NCBI RefSeq assembly: GCF_014852685.1
Contig: NZ_JACZDF010000002.1
Location: forward strand, 62,001 to 126,000
Source: Flavimobilis rhizosphaerae
Lineage (GTDB): Bacteria; Actinomycetota; Actinomycetes; Actinomycetales; Cellulomonadaceae
Reading direction: 5' to 3'
Length of the DNA: 64,000 bases
A model generated the notes under the pieces. The model was not told the DNA's origin. It saw nothing but the letters and a program-made list of their open reading frames with translations, and made no database searches. Position 1 is the first letter of the stretch. Each line of letters opens with the position of its first letter. Of the stretch, positions 16,962 through 25,198 are shown one piece after another. Made by a program: the position numbers and the translations under genes.

Positions 16962-17453
16962 GTGACCACCCCTGCACAGACACGGTCCGGCCGCGTCGTC
17001 GTCGCCCTCCACCGCCTCGTCGGTGCGGTCGACGCTGCCTCGGACGCGCTCCTCCGCGCCCGCACCGACTACGACCTCGCGACCGTCACCTTCCTCTCCG
17101 TCCTCGCCGACGCCGAGCGTCCCGATGCTCTCGGCGACCCCGTGGACGGCCCTGCCGAACGCTGGGTGCCGGACCTCACGACGCTCGCCGAGTGTCTCGG
17201 CGTCACGCGGGCCGCCGTCTCTAAGCGGGTCCCCGCGCTCGTCGCACGCGGCCTCGTCCGCACGTCCGCAGACCCGCACCACGCCCGACGCGTCCGGCTC
17301 GCGCTAACCGACGAGGGCGCCGCCGTCGTCGCGACGTCGACCGCACTCCTCGAGGAATGGCTCGCCGGTGAGCTCGCCGGTCGCCTCGACCTCGAGGCGC
17401 TGCACACCGCCCTCACCGACGCCCTCGCCGCCCTCGCGCCCCAGGAGCTCTGA
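16962..17453 (+). CDS. MarR-family transcriptional regulator
   Basis: A 163-residue winged-helix regulator: LTTLAECLGVTRAAVSKRVPALVARGLVRTSADPHHARRVRLALTDEGAAVV contains the recognition helix and the beta wing. GTG 16962 begins the protein with MTTPAQ. No ribosome site is seen, so the transcript may have a very short leader. A perfect operator-like repeat lies just upstream. Its stop overlaps the start of the NAD(P)H reductase gene (TGATG), which marks that gene as its probable target. The ligand is likely a reactive electrophile or quinone, judging by the partner enzyme. Confidence 0.88.
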   Translation: MTTPAQTRSGRVVVALHRLVGAVDAASDALLRARTDYDLATVTFLSVLADAERPDALGDPVDGPAERWVPDLTTLAECLGVTRAAVSKRVPALVARGLVRTSADPHHARRVRLALTDEGAAVVATSTALLEEWLAGELAGRLDLEALHTALTDALAALAPQEL

Positions 17454-18079
17454 TGCCCCGCACCCTCGTCATCGTCGGCACCCCAGTGCCCGGATCGTTC
17501 ACGCACGCGCTCGCCGACGCCTACACCAGCGGGCTGCGCGCTGCGGGCGAGAGCGACATCGTCGTGCGCGATCTTGCGACGACCGACCTTCCGCACGACC
17601 CGCCCGCGCGCACCGCCCTGCGCGCCCCGGACGGCGCGACGGACCACCTCGAGCCCGTCGTCGCCGCGCTCGTCGACGAGCTGCTCGCGGCCGAGCACGT
17701 CGTCGTCCTCTTCCCGCAGTGGTGGGGCGGGCAGCCTGCCGTCCTCAAGGCGTGGCTCGACCGCGTCGTGCTCTCGGGGGTCGCGTTTCGCTCGATGGGC
17801 GCGGGACTGCCCGAGAAGCTGCTGCGCGGCCGCACCGCGCGCGTCGTCATGACGATGGACTCCCCACGTTGGTGGAACCAGCTCGTCTACCGGGACTCGG
17901 CCGTCGTCCAGCTGACGCGCGCGACGTTCTGGTACACCGGAGTCAAGGTCGTCGGCGTCGATCGGCTCACCGTCGTCAAGACGTCGACCCCAGAGCGCCG
18001 AGCGGCGTGGCTGGCGCGCCTCGAGGCGCGCGGTCGGCGCGACGCGCGGCTGAGCCCTGCCGCGGCGGGGCGACGGTAG
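17453..18079 (+). CDS. Flavodoxin-like NAD(P)H oxidoreductase (quinone-reductase/KefF-YwrO type)
   Basis: A 208-residue cytoplasmic flavoprotein. It has an N-terminal FMN-binding stretch VGTPVPGSFTHALADAY, the YwrO/MdaB-type FPQWWGGQPAVLKAWLDRVVLSGVAF, and MDSPRWWNQLVYRDS. These are the usual elements of the two-electron quinone and azo-compound reductases. It overlaps marR by one base and is presumably repressed by it. A detoxification role is inferred from family and pairing. Confidence 0.87.
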   Translation: MPRTLVIVGTPVPGSFTHALADAYTSGLRAAGESDIVVRDLATTDLPHDPPARTALRAPDGATDHLEPVVAALVDELLAAEHVVVLFPQWWGGQPAVLKAWLDRVVLSGVAFRSMGAGLPEKLLRGRTARVVMTMDSPRWWNQLVYRDSAVVQLTRATFWYTGVKVVGVDRLTVVKTSTPERRAAWLARLEARGRRDARLSPAAAGRR

Positions 18080-18168
18080 TGGTCCGCACGGGCGACCTCA
18101 ACGGGACCGGCTGGTGAGGCCGGCGGTGGGGGCTTGCCGCGCCGCGGCACTCGCGTCAGGGTGGGGTC

Positions 18169-18501
18169 ATGGAGAAGCACTCGCTCGTCGCCCTCGCCCG
18201 TGAGCTGCTCGTCGACGCGCGCGTCGCGTCGGCAGGTCGCGCCGCCCGCACTGTCGTCGGCGGTCACGAGAGGGTCCTGCGCCAGACGGTCGTCGCGCTG
18301 CGCGCGGGCGCGACGCTCGCCGACCACGACAACCCGGGGGAAGCGACAGTTCACGTCCTCGTCGGGAGGCTCGTCCTGCGTTCGGGCGACGTCGCGTGGG
18401 AGGGGACGGAGGGCTCGCTCCTCGAGGTGCCGCAAGCGCGGCACGCCGTCGAGGCTCTCGAGGACACGGCGTTCGTCCTCACGGTCGCGAAGGCCCCCTG
18501 A
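18169..18501 (+). CDS. Small cupin-domain protein
   Basis: A 110-residue single-domain cupin. The conserved beta-barrel motifs are recognisable as VVALRAGATLADHDNPGEATVHVLVGRLVL and LLEVPQARHAVEALEDTAFVLTV, with histidines that could bind a metal (H73, H97 by rough count). AGGGTGGGGTC precedes the ATG. Proteins of this size are often sensors or small isomerases. No substrate can be assigned. It is separated from the preceding reductase by 89 bases and may be cotranscribed. Confidence 0.78.
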   Translation: MEKHSLVALARELLVDARVASAGRAARTVVGGHERVLRQTVVALRAGATLADHDNPGEATVHVLVGRLVLRSGDVAWEGTEGSLLEVPQARHAVEALEDTAFVLTVAKAP

Positions 18502-18552
18502 CCTTCTCCGGGCCGCACCGGGCCGCGGCGCGCGGAGCCGGCGCGTGCAGGC

Positions 18553-18969
18553 TCAGACGGCTGCGGGGATGTCCTGGTGCGCGGCAGTGGGTGGCTCGAC
18601 GAGCGAACTTTCGTCGTCGGTGCTCTCGTCCGACGAGACGACGCGGAGCCGCTCGGTGAGCCCGAGCATGTCGAGGACGTCACGCATGGCCTGAGGCGGG
18701 TCGACGAGCCGGAACGTCCCGGCCCGCTCCTCGACCGCGAAGCACAGCTGGACGACGAACCCGACGCCCGAGGAGTCGATGAACGTCACGCCGCTCGCGT
18801 CGACATCGACGGGAAGGTCGGACGTGATGACCGTCGTGAGCACCGCGCTCGCGTCGTCCCGCAGCGCCGCGTCGATCTCGCCAGCGAGCACCACCCGGAG
18901 CAGGCCGCCGGAAACTGAGTGCGTCAACGACCCCGGGGGAGTGTCTGCCGGGCCCTGAGGTTCTGTCAT
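18553..18969 (-). CDS. STAS-domain anti-sigma-factor antagonist
   Basis: A 138-residue protein with one STAS domain (about residues 15-110). The phosphorylatable Ser lies in VDASGVTFIDSSGVGFVVQL, the exact context used by SpoIIAA/RsbV proteins. The extra acidic tail (SSDESTDDESSL) is unusual. AGGTGG precedes ATG 18969. It lies 71 bases downstream of the phytochrome-PP2C gene, same strand. That phosphatase would be expected to dephosphorylate this protein, which would then bind an anti-sigma kinase. No RsbW-like kinase or sigma factor is found in the window. Confidence 0.9.
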   Translation of the reverse strand: MTEPQGPADTPPGSLTHSVSGGLLRVVLAGEIDAALRDDASAVLTTVITSDLPVDVDASGVTFIDSSGVGFVVQLCFAVEERAGTFRLVDPPQAMRDVLDMLGLTERLRVVSSDESTDDESSLVEPPTAAHQDIPAAV

Positions 18970-19040
18970 GTCGTCCACCTGCCCAGAGTCGCACACCCGG
19001 GCCGTCCCGGCACGACGAGAGGACACCGTCCCGCCGGCCG

Positions 19041-21314
19041 TCACGGCTCGCGTGCGAGGACGAGCAGCGTGACGTCGTCGACGCTCGAGTCGTCCCGGCA
19101 CAGGTCGAGCACGATGTCGACGGTGCGTGGATCCATCGCGTCCTGCCCGTCGAACGCCTCCACGAGCCGGGCAAGACCTGCCCGCAGGTTCGTCTCGCGA
19201 GAGTCGACGAGCCCGTCGCTGTAGAGGACGAGCGCACCGCCCGGCTCGATGCGTACGCGCGTCGTCGGCGGGTGTCCCGTGCCGATGCCGAGGGGACGGT
19301 CGGCGTCGGCGTCGAGGAGATCCGCGGATCCGTCGGCCGCGAGCGTGAGCGGGCGCGGGTGCCCCGCGACCGTGAGCTCGACCTCCCCCGACGTGATGTC
19401 GACCGCGGCGACGACGAGGGTCGCCATGCCGAAGTCCATCGTGCGCCGCGCGACCGTGTCCGTCCAGCGGACGGCCTCCGCCGGGGAGTCGCCGCGCAGC
19501 AGGTAGGCACGCAGGGCGTTGCGGAGCTGGCCCATCGCGGCCGCGGCTGTGAGACCGTGCCCGGCGACGTCGCCGACGACGATCGCGAGCCTGCCGTCGG
19601 GCAGCATGAGCGCGTCGTACCAGTCGCCGCCGACCTCCCCTCCCGCGGACGGGCGGTAGCGGGCCTCGAGCGCCCACCCCGGCACCTGGGGCAGCCGTGC
19701 GGGCAGGAGCGAGCGCTGCACGTCGAGCGCAGCCTGGACGTTCCAGCGTGAACGCAGCAGGAGAGTCTCGAGAAGACGTCGGCGCAGGGCGGTGACGGCC
19801 TGCACCTGCTGGTCGGACCACGGCACCGACGTCTCGCGTACCGTCTCCGTCCAGCGGTCGAACGACGTGCGTGGCGCGATCCGAGGCGCCCCGCCGTCGA
19901 CGACGATGCGGTGCTCGTGCGGGTGGCCGGCCCACGTGACGACCTCGATGTCCTCGGCGCGCAGCCACACGAGTGCCCGCTGCTCAGGGAGCCGGACAGC
20001 GAGGATCCCGGCGACGCCCGGAAGTGCGGCGGCGAGCTCGGGATGGTCGGCGGCGAGGTGCGCGGACGAGACGACCTCCGGTCCGGGGGCCTCCACCCAG
20101 GCACGCAGCGCCTCGAGATCGTCGGGGACCGTGCCCACCGTCTCGCAGCGGCCGTCCCCGACAGCGACGGCGCCGACGGCCGGCACGAGGTCGAGAAGCG
20201 TCACGCCGGACGCGGCCTGACCCGTGAGCGTCTCGCCGAGCGTGCGGTCCGCGTCGCGCGACGCGATGAGCAGCTGGACGAGCGTGCTCTCGGTGCGGCG
20301 GGCGATCTGGACCTCGGTCTCCTCGGCGCGCGCGCTCAGACGTTCGGAGAGGGTCGTGCCGATGAACTCGGCCGCAGAGCGCACCCCGAACGGCAGGTGC
20401 CGCGGTCCCGACGTGTGGTGGCACGTGATGAGCCCCCAGAGCCGGCCCTCGGACATGAGGGACACCGACATCGATGCCGCGACGCCCATGTTCCGCAGGT
20501 ATTCGAGGTGCGTGGGGGAGACGGACCGGAGACCGGCGTGGGTGAGGTCGAGCGGCTCGCCCGTCGCGCGGTCGATGCCCGGCAGGACGCGCGCGGGCGT
20601 GTAGCGGGCGTCGGTGATGAGCCGCACGCGGCTCTTCTCGTAGAGCGCGCGGGCCTGCGCGGGGATGTCGGACGCCGGGTAGCGCAGGCCGAGGAACGGC
20701 TCGAGGTCGGGGGCGCGGGACTCGGCGACGACCTCGCCGTCGTAGCTCTCGGTGAAGCGGTAGACCATGACCCGGTCGAAACCGGTGAGCGCCCGCACCT
20801 CGGCGACGGCGACCTCCGCCATCGCGTCGACGTCACGCAGCTCCGCGAGGACGTCGGCGACGTGGCGGACCGTCTGGTAGAGGTCGGGGAACGTCGAGGC
20901 GGCGAGGTCGGTGGTGGGCTCGAGCTCAATGACGAGGAGGGTTCGCGCGCCCAACGGCAGGCGGTGGAGGACCGCGTCGACGTCGACGAGCCCGTCGGAC
21001 GTGGGGATCTGCAGCGGCAGCGGGTTGCGGGCCCGCAGCTCGACGAACGTCTCGACGTGGTGGCGCACCTGGGCGGTGGTCTCGGCGCCGACGAGCTCGG
21101 CGAGGTGGACGCCGAGGAGGTCGTCGACCGCATGGCCCCACAGGTCGGTGATGTTCTCGGAGACGTGCTCGATGACGAGCGTCGCCTCGTCGACGGCGAC
21201 GAGCAGGCCGTGCGGCTGGATCGCGCCGGGGATGTGGATGGGCTCGAGCGCGCACGTCGCCGGGTCGAGCGTCGTCGTCGTGGGGAGCAGGGAGGGTGAC
21301 GCGTCGTTGCGCAC
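19041..21314 (-). CDS. Bacteriophytochrome with PP2C (SpoIIE) phosphatase output
   Basis: A 757-residue protein with order PAS-GAF-PHY-PP2C. The biliverdin-attachment cysteine is C21, directly before the EPIHIPGAIQPHG motif. The GAF domain has YPASDIPAQAR (Asp near 216), H269 in SPTHLEYLRNMGV, and CHH near 299. The PHY tongue has PRTSFDRW at about 481-488. The C-terminal phosphatase has GGDWYD (562-567), GDVAGHG (581-587), YSDG (698-701) and DDVTLL (746-751), covering the metal-binding acidic residues. GTG 21314 is chosen for the GGAG 6 bases upstream; TTG 21332 would add 6 residues. It should sense red/far-red light and act on the STAS protein. No heme oxygenase gene is present nearby. Confidence 0.93.
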   Translation of the reverse strand: MRNDASPSLLPTTTTLDPATCALEPIHIPGAIQPHGLLVAVDEATLVIEHVSENITDLWGHAVDDLLGVHLAELVGAETTAQVRHHVETFVELRARNPLPLQIPTSDGLVDVDAVLHRLPLGARTLLVIELEPTTDLAASTFPDLYQTVRHVADVLAELRDVDAMAEVAVAEVRALTGFDRVMVYRFTESYDGEVVAESRAPDLEPFLGLRYPASDIPAQARALYEKSRVRLITDARYTPARVLPGIDRATGEPLDLTHAGLRSVSPTHLEYLRNMGVAASMSVSLMSEGRLWGLITCHHTSGPRHLPFGVRSAAEFIGTTLSERLSARAEETEVQIARRTESTLVQLLIASRDADRTLGETLTGQAASGVTLLDLVPAVGAVAVGDGRCETVGTVPDDLEALRAWVEAPGPEVVSSAHLAADHPELAAALPGVAGILAVRLPEQRALVWLRAEDIEVVTWAGHPHEHRIVVDGGAPRIAPRTSFDRWTETVRETSVPWSDQQVQAVTALRRRLLETLLLRSRWNVQAALDVQRSLLPARLPQVPGWALEARYRPSAGGEVGGDWYDALMLPDGRLAIVVGDVAGHGLTAAAAMGQLRNALRAYLLRGDSPAEAVRWTDTVARRTMDFGMATLVVAAVDITSGEVELTVAGHPRPLTLAADGSADLLDADADRPLGIGTGHPPTTRVRIEPGGALVLYSDGLVDSRETNLRAGLARLVEAFDGQDAMDPRTVDIVLDLCRDDSSVDDVTLLVLAREP

Positions 21315-21364
21315 AGGTCGCTCCAGACTCAAGGGGTGTGCCGCACGGAGGTGGCAGCGACTCG

Positions 21365-21370
21365 ATCGTA
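21365..21370 (-). promoter_or_regulatory. Possible -10 box of the phytochrome gene
   Basis: TACGAT on the minus strand fits the TAnnnT form and would place transcription start about 45 bases before the GTG. No convincing -35 was seen. The 111-base gap to the polymerase gene's end holds nothing else recognisable. Confidence 0.3.
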
Positions 21371-21425
21371 CGTTGTCACGAGGGTTGTGGCGGCCTGCTG
21401 CAGGTCCGACGGCGGACTCGTCCGC

Positions 21426-23240
21426 CTACTTCGCGTCTGCGTAGCTCGTCACGGACGTTGCGGTGAGGCGGAACTCGACGCCGTCGTCGCCGGACGGGCC
21501 GAAGAGGATGCGTCCGGCCTCGATCGCGGACTCCTCGACGATCCGCACGACCTCGTCGGCGAGGTGCTCGGGCGTGTGGACGACGACCTCGTCGTGGAGG
21601 AAGAACACGAGGTGAGGGCCGGCGGTCGCGCCAGGCACGCCGATGCCGTCGCCCGCCGTGTCCGGTGGCGCGTCCGCGACCGCGAGCGCGCGGAGGCGCT
21701 GCCGGAGCACCGCCATCCAGCACAGCGCCCACTCGGCGGCGGTGCCCTGGACGACGAAGTTCCGGGTGAAGCGACCCCAGGCGCGGGCGCGCGCGGTCTC
21801 GGCGGACGCCGACGAGCGTTCGGCGCGCTCCGCCGCACGCTCGTCCGACGGCACCTCGTGCGCTCCCTCACCGGGCGGCTCGGCCTGCACGCCGGCGGGC
21901 ACGGTGCCCGGACGCCCCCACGCGCCGCCGCCGGGTGTCACGGTGCCGGACCCGGGCAGCGGTGACGTCCGTCCGAGCCACGTCATCACCTGCTCGCCGC
22001 GCTCGCCCGCGGCGGCGGCGCGCTCGACGAGACCGATCGCGGCGGGGAACGCGCGCCGCAGTTGCGGCAGCACCTGCCCCGAGACGCCCTGCGTGCCGCC
22101 GTACATCGCGCCGAGCATCCCGTACTTCGCGTGCTTCCGGTCGACGACGGCGCCCGACGCGACGATGCCCTCGTACATGTCGGCGGCGCGTCCCGCGCGG
22201 GCCATCGCCGTGTCCCCGCTCATCGCGGCGAGCACGCGGGGCTCGAGCTGGGCGGCGTCGGCGACGACGAGCCGCCAGCCGTCGTCGGCCTGCACGGCGT
22301 CCCGCACGACGTGGGGGAGCTGGAGGGCGCCGCCGCCGTCGGACGCCCAGCGTCCGGTGACGACGCCGCCGACGACGTAAACGGGACGGAACCGACCCTC
22401 GTGCACCCACGTGTCGAGCCACGTCCAACCGTTCGCGGTGAAGAGCCGGGACATGGACTTGTACTCGAGGAGGGGCGCGACGACGGGGTGGTCGACGGCC
22501 TGGAGCTCCCACTTCGACGTCGAGGTGACGGGCAGGCCGGCGCGGCGCAGGGCGCCGAGGAGGTCGACGGGCGAGTCGGGATTGACAGGTCCGACGCCGA
22601 GCGCGTCGCGCACCTCGGCAGCCTTGGCCTCCATGCGGGCCGGCCGGTAGCCGTCGGGCACGCGCGCGCCGAGCTCGCGCGTGAGGATCGCGTCGTGGAC
22701 GTCGGCGCGCCATGGCAGTCCAGCCGCGTGCATCTCCGCGGCGACGAGCGCCCCGACGGACTCGGCGGCGAGGAGCGTGCCGAGGCGCGCAGCGTGGCGG
22801 CCCGCGGTCTGCAGCGCCATGAGCTGGGCGCGGAGCTCGACGACAGGGTCGGGCGGCGCGGTGGCGCGGCCGAGCTCGAAGAGCGGCTCGGCGGTCGCGG
22901 GCGCACCGGGTGCGGGGGCGGGGCGGCGGGGTGCGTCCCACGCGTCGGGGGCGCTGCGCGCGAGGACCGACGACGCCGTCCACAGCGAGTGCCGGAGGAT
23001 CGCCCTGCACAGACGCAGGTCGTGGCAGCGGTCGACGCGCACACCCGCGGCGAGCAGCGGCGGGTAGACGTGCTCGGTGTCTGACCACGTCCAGCGAGGG
23101 TGGAGCGTGCGCTCGAGCTCGGTGATGCTCGAGGCGAGCGCGTCGTCGTCGACCGTGCGCAGGATGCGCGGCGGGCCGTCCGCGCTCACGGTCGTGAGCG
23201 CGGTGCGACCGTCCGGTCCGGGGACGACGACGACGTACAT
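21426..23240 (-). CDS. Family-A DNA polymerase without 5'-3' exonuclease (bifunctional exonuclease/polymerase type)
   Basis: A 604-residue protein. Residues 1-160 form a reduced 3'-5' exonuclease-like region in which I do not see the canonical acidic set. The polymerase part has motif A VVADAAQLEPRVLA (D328), motif B R368-K372-Y380 in RKHAKYGMLGAMYGG, and motif C HDEVVVH. Leu376 occupies the place of the Phe/Tyr that influences dideoxynucleotide discrimination in other family-A enzymes. A low-complexity Gly/Pro/Glu-rich insertion follows the O-helix region. GGAGAA precedes ATG 23240. Such second PolA-like genes are widespread in actinobacteria; a repair role is presumed. Confidence 0.87.
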   Translation of the reverse strand: MYVVVVPGPDGRTALTTVSADGPPRILRTVDDDALASSITELERTLHPRWTWSDTEHVYPPLLAAGVRVDRCHDLRLCRAILRHSLWTASSVLARSAPDAWDAPRRPAPAPGAPATAEPLFELGRATAPPDPVVELRAQLMALQTAGRHAARLGTLLAAESVGALVAAEMHAAGLPWRADVHDAILTRELGARVPDGYRPARMEAKAAEVRDALGVGPVNPDSPVDLLGALRRAGLPVTSTSKWELQAVDHPVVAPLLEYKSMSRLFTANGWTWLDTWVHEGRFRPVYVVGGVVTGRWASDGGGALQLPHVVRDAVQADDGWRLVVADAAQLEPRVLAAMSGDTAMARAGRAADMYEGIVASGAVVDRKHAKYGMLGAMYGGTQGVSGQVLPQLRRAFPAAIGLVERAAAAGERGEQVMTWLGRTSPLPGSGTVTPGGGAWGRPGTVPAGVQAEPPGEGAHEVPSDERAAERAERSSASAETARARAWGRFTRNFVVQGTAAEWALCWMAVLRQRLRALAVADAPPDTAGDGIGVPGATAGPHLVFFLHDEVVVHTPEHLADEVVRIVEESAIEAGRILFGPSGDDGVEFRLTATSVTSYADAK

Positions 23241-23293
23241 GCCGTCATTCTCCGCCGAGCCACCGACATCGCCTGCAGGAGTACCCTCGTCCC

Positions 23294-23335
23294 ATGACGT
23301 CGAACGCATGGTGGTGGCTGCAGCCGCAGCCGTGA
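23294..23335 (+). CDS. trpS leader peptide with three consecutive Trp codons
   Basis: A 13-codon open frame, MTSNAWWWLQPQP, begins at ATG 23294 and contains TGG-TGG-TGG at 23309-23317. It ends 88 bases before trpS. Three adjacent Trp codons in so short a peptide are very unlikely by chance and are the hallmark of ribosome-mediated attenuation. AGGAG lies 12 bases upstream, which is rather far. TACCCT at 23282-23287 could be a -10 box that would make the mRNA nearly leaderless. Confidence 0.8.
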   Translation: MTSNAWWWLQPQP

Positions 23336-23367
23336 CCTGACGTGTCCACCGAGCTGCCCCGCGCAGC
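23316..23367 (+). promoter_or_regulatory. Putative Trp attenuator before trpS
   Basis: Four short complementary segments follow the Trp codons: 1 = GGCTGC (23316-23321), 2 = GCAGCC (23326-23331), 3 = GCTGC (23353-23357), 4 = GCAGC (23363-23367). Pairing 1:2 with 3:4, or alternatively 2:3, is possible. A ribosome stalled at the Trp codons would cover segment 1 and favour 2:3, preventing 3:4. The 3:4 hairpin is short and lacks a T run, so whether it terminates is uncertain. Confidence 0.55.
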
Positions 23368-23423
23368 CTCGGCAGGTGACCGGTGCGACGGGACGCTCCC
23401 CTCGAGAATCCTGGAGAAGCACC

Positions 23424-24485
23424 ATGTCCGAGACCACGACCCTCGACGCCGCGCGCGCCCGCAGCGCCCGCCTCGAGCAGCAGATCGCCGAGAACCCCGG
23501 CCGGTTCCGCGTCCTCACGGGCGAGCGGCCCACGGGCCCGCTGCACCTCGGCCACTACGTCGGCACGCTCGCCAACCGGGTGCGGCTGCAGCAGTCGGGC
23601 GTCGAGCTCATGCTCATCCTCGCGGACTACCAGGTCATCACCGACCGCGACGACATCGGCGACCTGCGCGCGACGATCCGGGAGATCCTCCTCGACTACG
23701 TCGCGGTGGGCATCGACGTCGAGAAGGCGACGATCTTCACGCACTCGGCGGTGCCCGCGCTCAACCAGCTCATGCTGCCGTTCCTCTCGCTCGTCTCGGT
23801 CGCGGAGCTCGACCGCAACCCGACGGTCAAGGCGGAGACGGCTGCGACGGGTGGCCGCGCGATGAGCGGCCTCATGCTCACCTACCCGGTCCACCAGGCG
23901 GCGGACATCCTCTTCTGCCACGGCAACCTCGTGCCCGTCGGGCAGGACCAGCTGCCGCACCTCGAGATGACGCGCGTCGTCGCCCGCCGCTTCAACCAGC
24001 GCTACGCGACCGACGCCCCGTACTTCCCGGAGCCCGACGCGTTGCTCGCGCCGACGCCGATCGTGCTCGGCACGGACGGCACGAAGATGAGCAAGTCGCG
24101 CGGCAACGCCCTCATGCTCTCGGCGACCGAGGACGAGACGGCACGCTGGGTGAAGCGCGCGAAGACCGACGCCGAGCGGCACATCACCTACGACCCGCAG
24201 AGCCGCCCCGAGGTCGCGAACCTCCTCGACCTCCTCACGCTCGCGACGGGCGAGGACCCGGCGCTCGCGGCGGAACGCATCGGCGACGGCGGCGCGGGTA
24301 CGCTCAAGCGCGAGCTCACCGAGGCCCTCGTCGAGCACCTCCGGCCGCTCCGGGAGCGGCGTGCCGCCGCCGCGTCCGCGGGCGACGACGTGCTCGAGGT
24401 CCTGCGGCGCGGCAACGAGCGCGCGAACGAGCTCGCGGACGCGACGCTCGCCGACGTCCGACGACTTATGGGGACCGACTACTGA
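23424..24485 (+). CDS. trpS: Tryptophanyl-tRNA synthetase
   Basis: A 353-residue class I aminoacyl-tRNA synthetase. The HIGH-type motif is HLGH at 41-44 (RPTGPLHLGHYVG), and KMSKS is at 221-225 followed by RGN. Further landmarks are DYQVITD and the tryptophan-pocket segment PVGQDQLPHLEM. It is the usual length. TGGAGAAG precedes ATG 23424. It is preceded by a Trp-rich leader peptide, so charging level of tRNA-Trp probably sets its expression. Its stop overlaps the next gene (TGATG). Confidence 0.96.
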   Translation: MSETTTLDAARARSARLEQQIAENPGRFRVLTGERPTGPLHLGHYVGTLANRVRLQQSGVELMLILADYQVITDRDDIGDLRATIREILLDYVAVGIDVEKATIFTHSAVPALNQLMLPFLSLVSVAELDRNPTVKAETAATGGRAMSGLMLTYPVHQAADILFCHGNLVPVGQDQLPHLEMTRVVARRFNQRYATDAPYFPEPDALLAPTPIVLGTDGTKMSKSRGNALMLSATEDETARWVKRAKTDAERHITYDPQSRPEVANLLDLLTLATGEDPALAAERIGDGGAGTLKRELTEALVEHLRPLRERRAAAASAGDDVLEVLRRGNERANELADATLADVRRLMGTDY

Positions 24486-25099
24486 TGGCTGACCATCCTC
24501 GTCACTCGGCCGCCGTCGACCTCGCGCTCCTCGAGGGCGCGGTGCACGTCTGGTACCGCGAGCGGTCGGTGCTGAGGTTCCGTGCGCGGGCCCTGCTCGT
24601 CGTCGGAGCCGTCGTGGCGCTGCTCGTGGTGGGCCTCGCCGTCGAGTCGCTGCGGGTCCCGGCGGTCCTCGTGGTCGTGTTGCTCGCGCCGGCCGCTCTC
24701 GCGGCCGGCGCGGTCATCGCCCGCGCCGGGGACATGTGGGGACTCGACGAGGGGTTCGCGCTCGCGGTGCGCGCCGACGGGTTGGTGCTGCCGCGCTTCG
24801 GTTTCGTGCCGTGGGAGCAGGTGACGGGGGTGCGGGTCGTCGACGCCGAGGCGTCGGGCGTCGTACCGCGTTTCCAGATGTGGCTCGGCGTGCGGTCGGC
24901 GCGGATCCTCCACGTCTACGTCGACGACGTCGCGGCGCTCGCGTCGCGTGCGCCGGCCCGCTGGGCACGGCAGGTTGCCACGGATCCGGCGGCGCGACGG
25001 CGCGGCTGGGCGTTCGCGCCCGAGGCGCAGGTCGAGGACGGCGCGTACGCGGAGGTGCTGTCCGCGGTGAGGGAGCACGCACCGCATCTCGTCGGCTGA
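24485..25099 (+). CDS. Membrane protein with PH-like domain, function unknown
   Basis: A 204-residue protein with two adjacent hydrophobic helices at about residues 36-80 and a following soluble part in which LAVRADGLVLPRFGFVPWEQVTGVRVV resembles bacterial PH-like domains. Start 24485 overlaps the trpS stop (TGATG), so translation should be coupled to trpS, an uncommon partner. No catalytic motif was seen. Confidence 0.7.
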   Translation: MADHPRHSAAVDLALLEGAVHVWYRERSVLRFRARALLVVGAVVALLVVGLAVESLRVPAVLVVVLLAPAALAAGAVIARAGDMWGLDEGFALAVRADGLVLPRFGFVPWEQVTGVRVVDAEASGVVPRFQMWLGVRSARILHVYVDDVAALASRAPARWARQVATDPAARRRGWAFAPEAQVEDGAYAEVLSAVREHAPHLVG

Positions 25100-25160
25100 G
25101 CCCGGCCGTGCCCCGCGCGAGCAGGGACACGAAGGCTGCCGCGCACGCCTGGGAATGCGG

Positions 25161-25166
25161 TACATT
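25161..25166 (+). promoter_or_regulatory. Possible -10 box of lipoprotein gene
   Basis: TACATT, 33 bases before the GTG of the lipoprotein gene. Similar boxes, TATGTT (9919) and TATGGT (28449), precede the two other lipoprotein genes of this type. No clear -35. Confidence 0.3.
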
Positions 25167-25198
25167 CATCCCCAACGGGACAACGATCGGGGGACTCG

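Noticed and set aside
20911-21444. Plus-strand open frame over the phytochrome N-terminus
   Set aside because: Shadow of the minus-strand phytochrome gene with Arg/Ser-rich composition.
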